Part shown: one piece after another, positions 16,139 through 23,689 of the stretch
Layout of the letters: each line of letters opens with the position of its first letter
How positions within the stretch are numbered: position 1 is the first letter of the stretch
Assembly (NCBI GenBank): GCA_964384555.1
Contig: CAYLLA010000009.1
Location: 1 to 43,994, forward strand
Direction: 5' to 3'
Origin: CAG-390 sp964384555
GTDB lineage: Bacteria; Bacillota; Clostridia; Oscillospirales; CAG-272
Length of the DNA stretch: 43,994 nucleotides
The notes under the pieces: model-generated
What the model was told of the DNA's origin: nothing
Databases searched by the model: none
What the model saw: the letters and a program-made list of their open reading frames with translations, nothing else
Position numbers and translations under genes: made by a program

Positions 16139-17997
16139 AAAAACAAGACGGCCACCGCTCCAACGGGCGTTTACTTTTGGAGTTTATGCGCGGCTCAAAG
16201 CTTTTATTTTTGGTGGGAATACTCACATCCCTCGCCGTAACGGCGGCGGATATGCTCAACCCACAGCTTATCCGTTTTACAGTTGATAAGGTTTTGCGCG
16301 ACGAGGGCGGAAAGACGCCCGCATACGTTAGCGTGATAGTAGAGGCCATGGGCGGTACGGATGCCATTCGCGCAGGGCTTTGGAAGATGGCACTGCTCAT
16401 CGTTTGCGTAGCGCTGGCGGCGGGCGTGTTCCGTTATCTTCAGCGCATATTCAACACCAAGGCATCCGAAACACTGGTGGAGCATATGCGCAATATGCTT
16501 TACGAAAAAATACAGTCCCTGCCCTTTGCGTGGCATATGAAAAACAAAACGGGGGATATAATCCAGCGTTGCACCTCGGATGTTGATATGGTAAAAAACT
16601 TTCTCTCCGAGCAGCTTATGTCCATCATCCGCATCGTGATCCAAGTTACCGTGTCGCTGATCGTTATGTACGGCATGGATACAAAGCTTGCGCTGGCGGC
16701 TACCCTCACCCTGCCGGTGATATTTGCCTATTCCGCGATCTTTGGGCGGCGCATCGGCGCGGGCTTTAAGGAATGCGACGAGGCAGACGGTGCGCTTTCT
16801 GCCATAGCGCAGGAGAACCTCACCGGCGTGCGTGTGGTTCGCGCCTTTGGGCGTGAAAAATACGAGCGTGAGCGTTTTCGCAAGCAAAACGGCTACTACC
16901 GCGATCTTTACCTTAAGCTTTCAAAATACATGTCCGCCTTTTGGGGCATGAGCGACCTCATCACCGGCCTGCAGGTCATGATGATGATAGTCCTCGGCGT
17001 TTACGCTTGCCTTGACGGCAGACTCACCGCCGGCTCATTTATCGCCTTTATCACCTACAATTCAATGCTCACATGGCCTATGCGGCGACTGGGGCGCATG
17101 GTATCCGAGATGAGCAAGGCAGGCATTGCCATTGACCGCTTGGGTCACATCATGCACTCCGAGCCGGAGCGCGACCGCGAGGGCGCGTGTGAGCCGGATA
17201 TGCACCGTGATATCTGCTTTGATGATGTAAGCTTTGCCTACGAGGGCTGCCCCGAGCTGCTCTCGCATGTATCCTTTACCGTTCCCGCCGGCTCAACTGT
17301 CGGCATACTCGGCGGCACCGGCTCGGGCAAATCAACGCTCGTGCATCTGCTGGATCGTCTTTACGCGCTGCCCGCAGACGGCAGCGGCGGCAGGATAACC
17401 ATAGGCGGGGTGGATGTGGCGGATATCAGCGCCGCGCACTTGCGCCGCAATATCGGCATCGTTTTGCAGGAGCCCTATCTTTTCTCCCGCTCGATAGCCG
17501 AAAATATTGCAATCGCCAGCCCGGGCGCGGGTATGGAGGAGATACGCGAGGCGGCTCGCGTGGCCTGCCTTGATGAGACTGTCTCCGGCTTTGCCGAGGG
17601 GTATGATACCTTTGTGGGCGAGCGCGGAGTAACGCTCTCCGGCGGCCAAAAACAGCGCACCGCCATTGCTCGTATGCTGACCGAGCGCGCACCGATAATG
17701 GTGTTTGATGATTCGCTCTCCGCCGTTGATGCCGAAACGGATGCCAAGATCCGCGCGGCACTCTCTGATAAGCTTGGCGGATCAACGGTATTTCTCATCT
17801 CGCACCGCACGGCAACCCTGATGGGAGCGGATAATATAATCGTCCTCGATCACGGCAGGATAGCCGAGTGCGGTACGCATGAGGAGCTCATAAAAAAGGA
17901 CGGCGGCATATATCGCCGCATATTTGAGATACAAATGTCGGATCCCGACGATGCCCCGAAAGGAGACAATGATGAGAGCGGGGAGGTGGGAGCATGA
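16135..17997 (+). CDS. ABC exporter half 1 (BmrC/LmrC-like, degenerate Walker B)
   Basis: 620 aa: a six-helix exporter transmembrane domain (about 20-340) fused to a nucleotide-binding domain. GGTGSGKST (about 393) is Walker A and TLSGGQKQR the canonical signature. The Walker B motif is MVFDDSLSAVD (about 523-533) with Asp where the catalytic Glu normally stands. Paired with the next protein, this gives one degenerate and one competent ATP site, as in TM287/288, LmrCD and BmrCD. Such heterodimers export drugs and lipophilic compounds from the cytoplasm. The ATG at 16135 has only a weak GGGA upstream; coupling to a leader ORF is possible. The end overlaps the second half by ATGA. Confidence 0.88.
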   Translation: MKKQDGHRSNGRLLLEFMRGSKLLFLVGILTSLAVTAADMLNPQLIRFTVDKVLRDEGGKTPAYVSVIVEAMGGTDAIRAGLWKMALLIVCVALAAGVFRYLQRIFNTKASETLVEHMRNMLYEKIQSLPFAWHMKNKTGDIIQRCTSDVDMVKNFLSEQLMSIIRIVIQVTVSLIVMYGMDTKLALAATLTLPVIFAYSAIFGRRIGAGFKECDEADGALSAIAQENLTGVRVVRAFGREKYERERFRKQNGYYRDLYLKLSKYMSAFWGMSDLITGLQVMMMIVLGVYACLDGRLTAGSFIAFITYNSMLTWPMRRLGRMVSEMSKAGIAIDRLGHIMHSEPERDREGACEPDMHRDICFDDVSFAYEGCPELLSHVSFTVPAGSTVGILGGTGSGKSTLVHLLDRLYALPADGSGGRITIGGVDVADISAAHLRRNIGIVLQEPYLFSRSIAENIAIASPGAGMEEIREAARVACLDETVSGFAEGYDTFVGERGVTLSGGQKQRTAIARMLTERAPIMVFDDSLSAVDAETDAKIRAALSDKLGGSTVFLISHRTATLMGADNIIVLDHGRIAECGTHEELIKKDGGIYRRIFEIQMSDPDDAPKGDNDESGEVGA

Positions 17998-19919
17998 AAA
18001 AGAACAAGGATAAGAATAAACAAACGATCGATAAAGATACCAAGATAAAAAACAAAAGCAAAAGCAAAAGCGGCACCGAGGCCGCCGATCCCCGAGTAAA
18101 CAAAAAAAGCAAAAACGACAGCTATGTAAAGCTCCCGTGGTTCGGCATCGGCCGTATACTGCCCTTTATCAAGCCCTATTACCGCGTTTTGCTGTTTATG
18201 GCGCTGTTTGGTGCCTTGGGCAGTGCCGTGGATATCGTCATACCGCTCTTTCAGCAATACGCCATCGATAATTATATCGTCACGGGGGTGATGAGCACCC
18301 TGCCGTGGTTTGTGGGGCTTTACCTTTTGACCCTCGTGGTGCAGGTCTGCGCTAACTGCTTTTCGACATATATGGCATCCCGCGTTGAGATAAGCGTGGG
18401 ACACGACCTGAAACAGCGCAGCTTTGACCACCTGCAAACGCTGTCATTTTCCTATTTTAATCAAAACAGCGTGGGCTATATCCACTCGAGGATAATGAGC
18501 GATACGCCTCGCATCGGCGAGCTGGTATCCTGGTCCTTTATGGATGCGGTGTGGAATCTTTCCTATATCATCGGAGCCGTGGTGGTGATGCTCAGCATCA
18601 ATTGGCGGCTCGCACTTGCGGTCATTGCCATCGTGCCGGTGGCGGCGGTGCTTATCGCCTTTTCGCTTGGCAAGCTGACCGCCCTCAACCGCTCGATAAG
18701 AGAGCTTAACTCTCGCATATCCGGCGATTATAACGAGGGCATCACCGGCGCCAAAACGATAAAGACCTTGGTGGTTGAGGATAAGATGGTATCCGAATTT
18801 GAGGCGGATACCCGAAAAATGAAGAACACCTCCGTCCACGCGGCACGTTTTCGCGGGCTTTTGTGGTCATCCGTTTCGTTTTTCTCCTATGTTGCGCTGG
18901 CGCTCGTGCTTTGGCGCGGCGGAATACTTACCATCGAGCAGGCAATGAAGGTCGGCACGCTCTCGGCGTTCATGTCCTACGCGCAGGGGCTTATGGACCC
19001 ACTGCTTTGGATAATCGATGCCATCTCCAGCCTTATAAACACGCAGGTCAATATCGAGCGTGTTACACGCCTGCTTGAAACGCAATCCGATGTTACCGAT
19101 ACACCGCAGGTCATTGCCAAATACGGCGATACCTTTGAGCCGCACCGCGAGAATTGGGAGCCGCTGTGGGGAGATATCGAGTTCCGTGATGTAACGTTTA
19201 AGTACCCGGACGGTGAGGAAACAGTTCTTGAGCATTTCTCGCTCAAGGTGCCGCAGGGCACGCAGGTGGCGATAGTCGGTGAGACGGGAGCGGGAAAATC
19301 CACGCTCGTCAACCTTGTTTGCCGCTTTTTTGAGCCGACCGAGGGCGAGGTGCTGATAGACGGCAGAGATGCCAGAGAGCGCTCACAGCTGTGGTTGCAC
19401 TCAAATATCGGTTATGTTTTGCAAGCGCCGCATCTTTTCTCCGGCAGTGTGCGGGATAACCTCCGCTACGGCAAGCCGGATGCAACGGATGAGGAGATAA
19501 ACGCCGCACTGGCGCTCGTCTCTGCGGATGCTGTCGTGGCGCGCATGGATCACGGCCTCGACAGTGAGGTCGGAGAGGGCGGTGACCTGCTCTCGACAGG
19601 CGAAAAACAGCTCCTCTCCTTTGCCAGAGCAATTATCGCCGACCCGCGCATTTTGGTGCTGGACGAGGCTACATCATCGGTCGATACCATCACCGAGCAG
19701 GTGATCCAAAATGCCATCAATAAAGTAACGCGCGGGCGCACCTCCTTTATTATCGCGCACAGGCTCTCCACCATCCGCGATGCCGATGTTATCATAGTCG
19801 TGCGGGACGGTAAGATAGTTGAGCAGGGTCGCCACGCGGAGCTTATGCACCGCCGCGGCTATTACCACTCGCTCTATACTCGCCAGTACGAAAAGGATGC
19901 GCTGGATATCCTCGGTTGA
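17994..19919 (+). CDS. ABC exporter half 2 (BmrD/LmrD-like, degenerate signature)
   Basis: 641 aa. A Lys-rich cytoplasmic extension (about 40 residues) precedes six transmembrane helices and the nucleotide-binding domain. Walker A is GETGAGKST (about 429), Walker B ILVLDEATSSVD has the catalytic Glu, and AHRLSTIRDAD carries the switch His. The signature is LLSTGEKQLLS instead of LSGGQ. Together with half 1, whose Walker B is degenerate, this forms a single hydrolytic site, the standard asymmetric heterodimeric exporter design. Overlap ATGA (17994-17997) indicates 1:1 synthesis. A terminator follows. Confidence 0.88.
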   Translation: MKKNKDKNKQTIDKDTKIKNKSKSKSGTEAADPRVNKKSKNDSYVKLPWFGIGRILPFIKPYYRVLLFMALFGALGSAVDIVIPLFQQYAIDNYIVTGVMSTLPWFVGLYLLTLVVQVCANCFSTYMASRVEISVGHDLKQRSFDHLQTLSFSYFNQNSVGYIHSRIMSDTPRIGELVSWSFMDAVWNLSYIIGAVVVMLSINWRLALAVIAIVPVAAVLIAFSLGKLTALNRSIRELNSRISGDYNEGITGAKTIKTLVVEDKMVSEFEADTRKMKNTSVHAARFRGLLWSSVSFFSYVALALVLWRGGILTIEQAMKVGTLSAFMSYAQGLMDPLLWIIDAISSLINTQVNIERVTRLLETQSDVTDTPQVIAKYGDTFEPHRENWEPLWGDIEFRDVTFKYPDGEETVLEHFSLKVPQGTQVAIVGETGAGKSTLVNLVCRFFEPTEGEVLIDGRDARERSQLWLHSNIGYVLQAPHLFSGSVRDNLRYGKPDATDEEINAALALVSADAVVARMDHGLDSEVGEGGDLLSTGEKQLLSFARAIIADPRILVLDEATSSVDTITEQVIQNAINKVTRGRTSFIIAHRLSTIRDADVIIVVRDGKIVEQGRHAELMHRRGYYHSLYTRQYEKDALDILG

Positions 19920-19952
19920 TCACCGATAAAAAGAAAAATAACAAAGATCATC

Positions 19953-19996
19953 AAAACACCCGATCCGTTCTCACACGAGGACTGATCGGGTGTTTT
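19953..19996 (+). terminator. Terminator after the ABC exporter operon
   Basis: A 13-bp perfect stem AAAACACCCGATC/GATCGGGTGTTTT with an 18-nt loop, followed by GTCTTTTTTG. The remaining sequence to 20096 shows no gene. Confidence 0.82.
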
Positions 19997-20096
19997 GTCT
20001 TTTTTGCGGCTGATCTTTTAGAACAGGTCGCTGTGCGTGCCGGTTTTGTCAACTTCCGCATCTCGGCGAGCTCTTTGTCTCATGCCCTCAAAAAAC

Positions 20097-20125
20097 TTGA
20101 CGAGCGGTGGATTTTGTGATATTAT
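20097..20125 (+). promoter_or_regulatory. Promoter of the YtvI-like/holA operon
   Basis: TTGACG (20097-20102), 17-nt spacer, TATTAT (20120-20125), TG at 20117-20118. Confidence 0.65.
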
Positions 20126-20206
20126 ATATAATAGGGTAACTGTTTAAGCTCCGCCGTATTGCTCGGGACGGCTGCCCGAAAGTAAGCTTTTGAAAGGATC
20201 ACTCAC

Positions 20207-21463
20207 ATGAATATTGAAAAGCAGAGACGATTTATAATCAATTTTGTATTTTTTATAATAATCTTCGGTCTCTCCATACTGCTGGTGCGTTTTGCGCTGC
20301 CCGCGCTTTTTCCTTTTGTTATAGCACTGCTCGTAACACTCCTGCTGCGCCCGCTCGTTAATTTTTGCGTGCGCCGTTTGCATTTTAACCGCAAGCTGGC
20401 ATCGGCGCTGTTCGTGATCCTGTTTTACGGTACGATAGGCCTTTTGACGGTCCTGCTCGTTGTAAAGCTTGTGGGCGTGCTGGGCGCGTTCATCGCCCGC
20501 CTGCCCGACTTCTTTAACCAAACCATTACGCCCGTCATCAGGGAGGCAACTGCCAGCATCTCCGAGCTGATCGAAAATTTTGATGCCGACAGCACTATTG
20601 ACCTCAATAAAACGGTATCCGGTGTTATCTCCTCTCTCAGTACCGCCATATCGGATTTTTCGGGCAAGGCCTTGGCCTTTGTGGGGTCATATGCAACATC
20701 CGTCCCCGCACTGCTCGTTAATATCGTTATCACCATCGTTGCCACGGCATTTATGCTGATGGATTACGACTCCATCAAAAACTTTATTGCGCACCAACTG
20801 CCGGACGAGCGGCGGGTGTTTATCGGCACGGTGTTTGAGCATCTGGGTCGCGTTGTGTGGAAGTACATAACCTCATACGCCATTATCCTTTCCATTACCT
20901 TTGCCGAGCTGTCTGTCGGTCTGCTCTGCATAGGTCAAAAAAATCCGTTCGGCATTGCCGCCGCAGTGGCGGTGTTTGATATTCTGCCGGTCGTGGGGTC
21001 GGGTACCGTCCTTGTGCCTTGGGCCGTCATCTCAATGCTGACGGGCGGTGTCGGTCGCGGCATCGGCCTTTTGGTGGTGTGGGTGATAATCAGCATCGTG
21101 CGCCAGATAATCGAGCCAAAGATCATCGGCGATACCGTTGGCATGCACCCCCTGCTTACCCTTTTTGCCATGCTGTTTGGCAACTTTGTGTACGGCGGAG
21201 TGGGTATCTTTCTCGTCCCCATCGCTCTCGCGCTCTGCCAAAACCTGCATGAGCACGGTGTGATAAGCCTTTATAAGTCAGTCCCCGCCGATGAGCGGGA
21301 GGAGGATGCACCCGGCCTTTGGGAGCGGGCATGGGCTATCATTTCGCGCCGCCGCGGCAAAAAAAGCGCGGGCGGGAGTGAAAAAGAAAAGAAAAACGAA
21401 GCTGAAAACGATAAAAACAACGATAAAACAAATGATAAAACAAACGAAAGTGACAAGAGCTGA
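20207..21463 (+). CDS. AI-2E/YtvI-family membrane permease
   Basis: 418 aa with about seven to eight hydrophobic helices. The pattern matches PF01594: an N-terminal helix pair (FVFFIIIFGLSILLV, ALFPFVIALLVTLLL), a long amphipathic region (about 105-165), then FDILPVVGSGTVLVPWA and IIEPKIIGDTVGMHPLLTL, the best conserved motif of the family. The sporulation protein YtvI is the closest class I can name, but other members export autoinducer-2 or Na+, so substrate is open. The C-terminal 50 residues are a Lys/Asp/Asn-rich, low-complexity cytoplasmic tail, longer than in YtvI. GAAAGGA precedes the ATG. The stop overlaps holA (TGATG). Confidence 0.82.
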   Translation: MNIEKQRRFIINFVFFIIIFGLSILLVRFALPALFPFVIALLVTLLLRPLVNFCVRRLHFNRKLASALFVILFYGTIGLLTVLLVVKLVGVLGAFIARLPDFFNQTITPVIREATASISELIENFDADSTIDLNKTVSGVISSLSTAISDFSGKALAFVGSYATSVPALLVNIVITIVATAFMLMDYDSIKNFIAHQLPDERRVFIGTVFEHLGRVVWKYITSYAIILSITFAELSVGLLCIGQKNPFGIAAAVAVFDILPVVGSGTVLVPWAVISMLTGGVGRGIGLLVVWVIISIVRQIIEPKIIGDTVGMHPLLTLFAMLFGNFVYGGVGIFLVPIALALCQNLHEHGVISLYKSVPADEREEDAPGLWERAWAIISRRRGKKSAGGSEKEKKNEAENDKNNDKTNDKTNESDKS

Positions 21464-22497
21464 TGGCACATGCAGTTATAACGGATGCCGACTTCAGGCG
21501 ACTGACCCGCGCCCCCGTGGCGGGCAAATACCTGCTTTTTGGTGACGAGGATTATCTGAAGTCTCACTCGGTCGAGGCGGCGCGGCGGCTTTTGTGCCCG
21601 GATGAGGCTATGGTGCCCTTTAATTGCATAAGCATCGACCGCGCCGCATATTCCGCAGGGGAGCTGCGCCGCGCCCTGCTGCCGCCGCCAATGTTCACCG
21701 CCTGTAAGGCCGTTACCGTTACTCTGACCTTTGATGACCTGCGCCCCTCAGAGCTTTCCGAGCTTATTGAGGTGCTTGAGGATCCCTCCCTCTTTGAGCA
21801 TAACTTTCTCACTATCGTTGTGCCGTCCGGCGGGATGGATGCGGGCACTCAAAAACGCCCGTCTGCGCTGCTTAAAAAGCTCAGCGAGGTAATAGTGCCC
21901 GTGCGGTTCGATCCTGTCAGCGGTGCGCGCCTGCGCGAGTGGATAAATCGGCATTATACCGCGGCGGGGGTCACGGCCTCGGCGGCGGTGTGCGATCTTA
22001 CATCATCCCGCTGTGGCGAGAGCATGTTCACGCTGGCCTCCGAGATAGATAAGGTCGCCTTTTACGTGCTGGCGGACGGCAGGCGGGAGGTAACGGCAGA
22101 GGATGTACGGCTCGTCAGCTGTGAGAGCGGCGGCTATGATGCCTTTGCTTTTGCCAATGCAATACTCAACTGCAAGTGCGCCGATGCGCTGGCAGTGCTC
22201 TCCGAAATGAAGGCGCGGCGGGTAGAGCCTATAATCGTTATGAGCGAGCTGATACGCGTTATCTGCGATATGAGCGCGGTGGAGCATTGCTTGGCGGCGG
22301 GCATGTCGCCTGCGGCCATCTCTGCCGAGACGGGACTGCGCGAGTACCCGGTAAAGCTTTATTCTGCCGCCGTTCGCCGCCTGCCCGCGGGTGCGCTTGC
22401 GGGGTTGCTCGATGCCGCCGCGCAGACGGATGCCGCGCTGAAATCGTCGGCTCTCGATTATCTGCCGATAGAGCGGCTGATATGCTCGATGGGGTAG
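21463..22497 (+). CDS. holA: DNA polymerase III subunit delta
   Basis: 344 aa, normal HolA length. KYLLFGDEDYLKSHSV near residues 22-37 is the usual N-terminal motif (degenerate P-loop-like fold without a functional Walker A), and the C-terminal collar domain ends in SALDYLPIERLICSM, matching the family. Delta opens the beta sliding clamp in the clamp-loader complex. Its start overlaps the upstream permease stop by one base (TGATG). The adjacent downstream gap holds DnaA-box-like sequences instead of the rpsT gene often found there. Confidence 0.88.
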   Translation: MAHAVITDADFRRLTRAPVAGKYLLFGDEDYLKSHSVEAARRLLCPDEAMVPFNCISIDRAAYSAGELRRALLPPPMFTACKAVTVTLTFDDLRPSELSELIEVLEDPSLFEHNFLTIVVPSGGMDAGTQKRPSALLKKLSEVIVPVRFDPVSGARLREWINRHYTAAGVTASAAVCDLTSSRCGESMFTLASEIDKVAFYVLADGRREVTAEDVRLVSCESGGYDAFAFANAILNCKCADALAVLSEMKARRVEPIIVMSELIRVICDMSAVEHCLAAGMSPAAISAETGLREYPVKLYSAAVRRLPAGALAGLLDAAAQTDAALKSSALDYLPIERLICSMG

Positions 22498-22532
22498 GTC
22501 GCGCCCGGTCGTTTTGGCATTGCTGGCAGCGC

Positions 22533-22740
22533 GAAAATTGTTGAAAACGTAGAATTTCATTTTTAAATGTAAATTTTGCATTTTGGGCAGAGCGGAGGTT
22601 TTCCACAGGGTTTTCAAGATATCCACAGGCCCATGTGGGGATAGTTTGGCACAAAAAGGGCGAAAAACGCGAGTTTTTCACACTTAACCACAGGTTTTTA
22701 CACAGGCTGTGGAAAACTTTTTGCTCCAAGCGGTGGAAAA
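22533..22740. other. AT-rich stretch plus DnaA-box-like cluster
   Basis: The gap between holA and the DUF1287 gene has an AT-rich segment (22533-22585) followed by at least six 9-mers close to the DnaA box TTATCCACA: TTTTCCACA 22599-22607, ATATCCACA 22619-22627, TTAACCACA 22684-22692, TTTTACACA 22696-22704, TGTGGAAAA 22708-22716 (reverse) and GGTGGAAAA 22732-22740 (reverse). This resembles an origin or DnaA-titration site. No dnaA, dnaN or rpmH is nearby. Confidence 0.55.
22568..22583. repeat. 16-bp palindrome-like element, copy 2
   Basis: Identical to 126-141. With its flanks it reads AAATGTAAATTTTGCATTT, a near-palindrome of 19 bp. It lies in the AT-rich part of the holA downstream gap. 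Confidence 0.4.
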
Positions 22741-22789
22741 CTCCAAATAAAAAAATACCCAATACCGCACAAAACGGAGGTAAATCAAA

Positions 22790-23476
22790 TTGACATCTTG
22801 CCAAAAAAAGAGCCTTTGGATATGCATCGTCCTCGGTATTGTTGCCGCCGCGGCGGTGGCATTTATATTGGCATCGGGGAATGTGTATCATGCCGAGGAT
22901 TTCGGGTTTGAGGATCTGCGCTCCGCTGCCGATGCGGATGGGGATGGCGTGGACGATTACACGGATATAAAAGACGGCGCACTGGCGTACATAGCCACAG
23001 GTCCCATCTATGAGAGCCGATATTATGACGGCGGGTATCCCGATGACGGGCACGGCGTTTGCACCGATGTTATATGGAGCGCACTGCAGGCCGCGGGCTA
23101 TGATCTTAAGGCGATGGTGGACAGCGACATAGCCGCACACCCCGAGGCTTATCCCGAGATAGATGCGCCCGACCCTAATATCGATTTCAGACGTGTGAGG
23201 AATCTAAAGATCTTTTTTGAGCGGCACGCCGAGTCGCTCACCCTAAAGCTTGTGGATCCGCGCGAGTGGCAGGCGGGGGATATCGTGGTCTTTGCGCCGA
23301 GCCATATCGGCATATGCTCGGATAAAAGAGATATCTTCGGCATTCCGTATTTGATACACCACGGCAACCCGGAGGAAGGTGCGAGGGAGGCAAAGGACAT
23401 GCGGCGTATGAAGATAGTGGGTCATTACCGCCTGCCCGCGGAGGGACTTTGTTTAAATAATAACGACCAAATGTAG
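22790..23476 (+). CDS. DUF1287 membrane-anchored protein
   Basis: 228 aa. It starts at TTG (22790) because GGAGG lies at 22776-22780 and no in-frame ATG precedes the conserved region. One N-terminal transmembrane helix (about 8-28) anchors an extracytoplasmic DUF1287 domain (PF06940). DADGDGVDDYTDI (about 48-60) looks like a Ca2+-binding loop, and GVCTDVIW, HIGICSD and LIHHG hold the conserved Cys and His residues typical of NlpC/P60-like folds, so a peptidoglycan or amidohydrolase role is possible but unproven. It stands alone; a strong hairpin follows that also carries the next gene's -35 box. Confidence 0.78.
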   Translation: MTSCQKKSLWICIVLGIVAAAAVAFILASGNVYHAEDFGFEDLRSAADADGDGVDDYTDIKDGALAYIATGPIYESRYYDGGYPDDGHGVCTDVIWSALQAAGYDLKAMVDSDIAAHPEAYPEIDAPDPNIDFRRVRNLKIFFERHAESLTLKLVDPREWQAGDIVVFAPSHIGICSDKRDIFGIPYLIHHGNPEEGAREAKDMRRMKIVGHYRLPAEGLCLNNNDQM

Positions 23477-23551
23477 CATTTGCCTATTATACACCATCGA
23501 TCTGCACACCGATCCGCCTATGCGGTAAATAATAATTTGTACTTTTTTCAC

Positions 23552-23579
23552 AAAAGCCGTTGACAACAACGGCTTTTTT
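23552..23579 (+). terminator. Terminator overlapping the next promoter
   Basis: An 11-bp perfect stem (AAAAGCCGTTG/CAACGGCTTTT), ACAA loop and T-run. The loop-proximal left arm and loop are TTGACA (23560-23565), the -35 box of the following gene. Confidence 0.82.
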
Positions 23580-23588
23580 ATGTATAAT
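23560..23588 (+). promoter_or_regulatory. Promoter of the secreted repeat protein
   Basis: TTGACA (23560-23565), 17-nt spacer, TATAAT (23583-23588). The roughly 95-nt leader contains an AAGCACG/CGTGCTT hairpin (23646-23667) just before the AGGGAG ribosome site. Confidence 0.85.
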
Positions 23589-23689
23589 GTTTTCAAGGGC
23601 AACGCCCGCAAGCAGAAAGGCAGACGCTTTCGCAAATACCAAAGCAAGCACGTCCATGGCCGTGCTTAACCCGAAGGGAGACAAAAACC

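Noticed and set aside
22533..22740. Chromosomal oriC, stated outright
   Set aside because: The DnaA-box-like cluster is real to the eye, but neighbouring gene order and strand bias do not fit an origin, so it is kept as a lead only.
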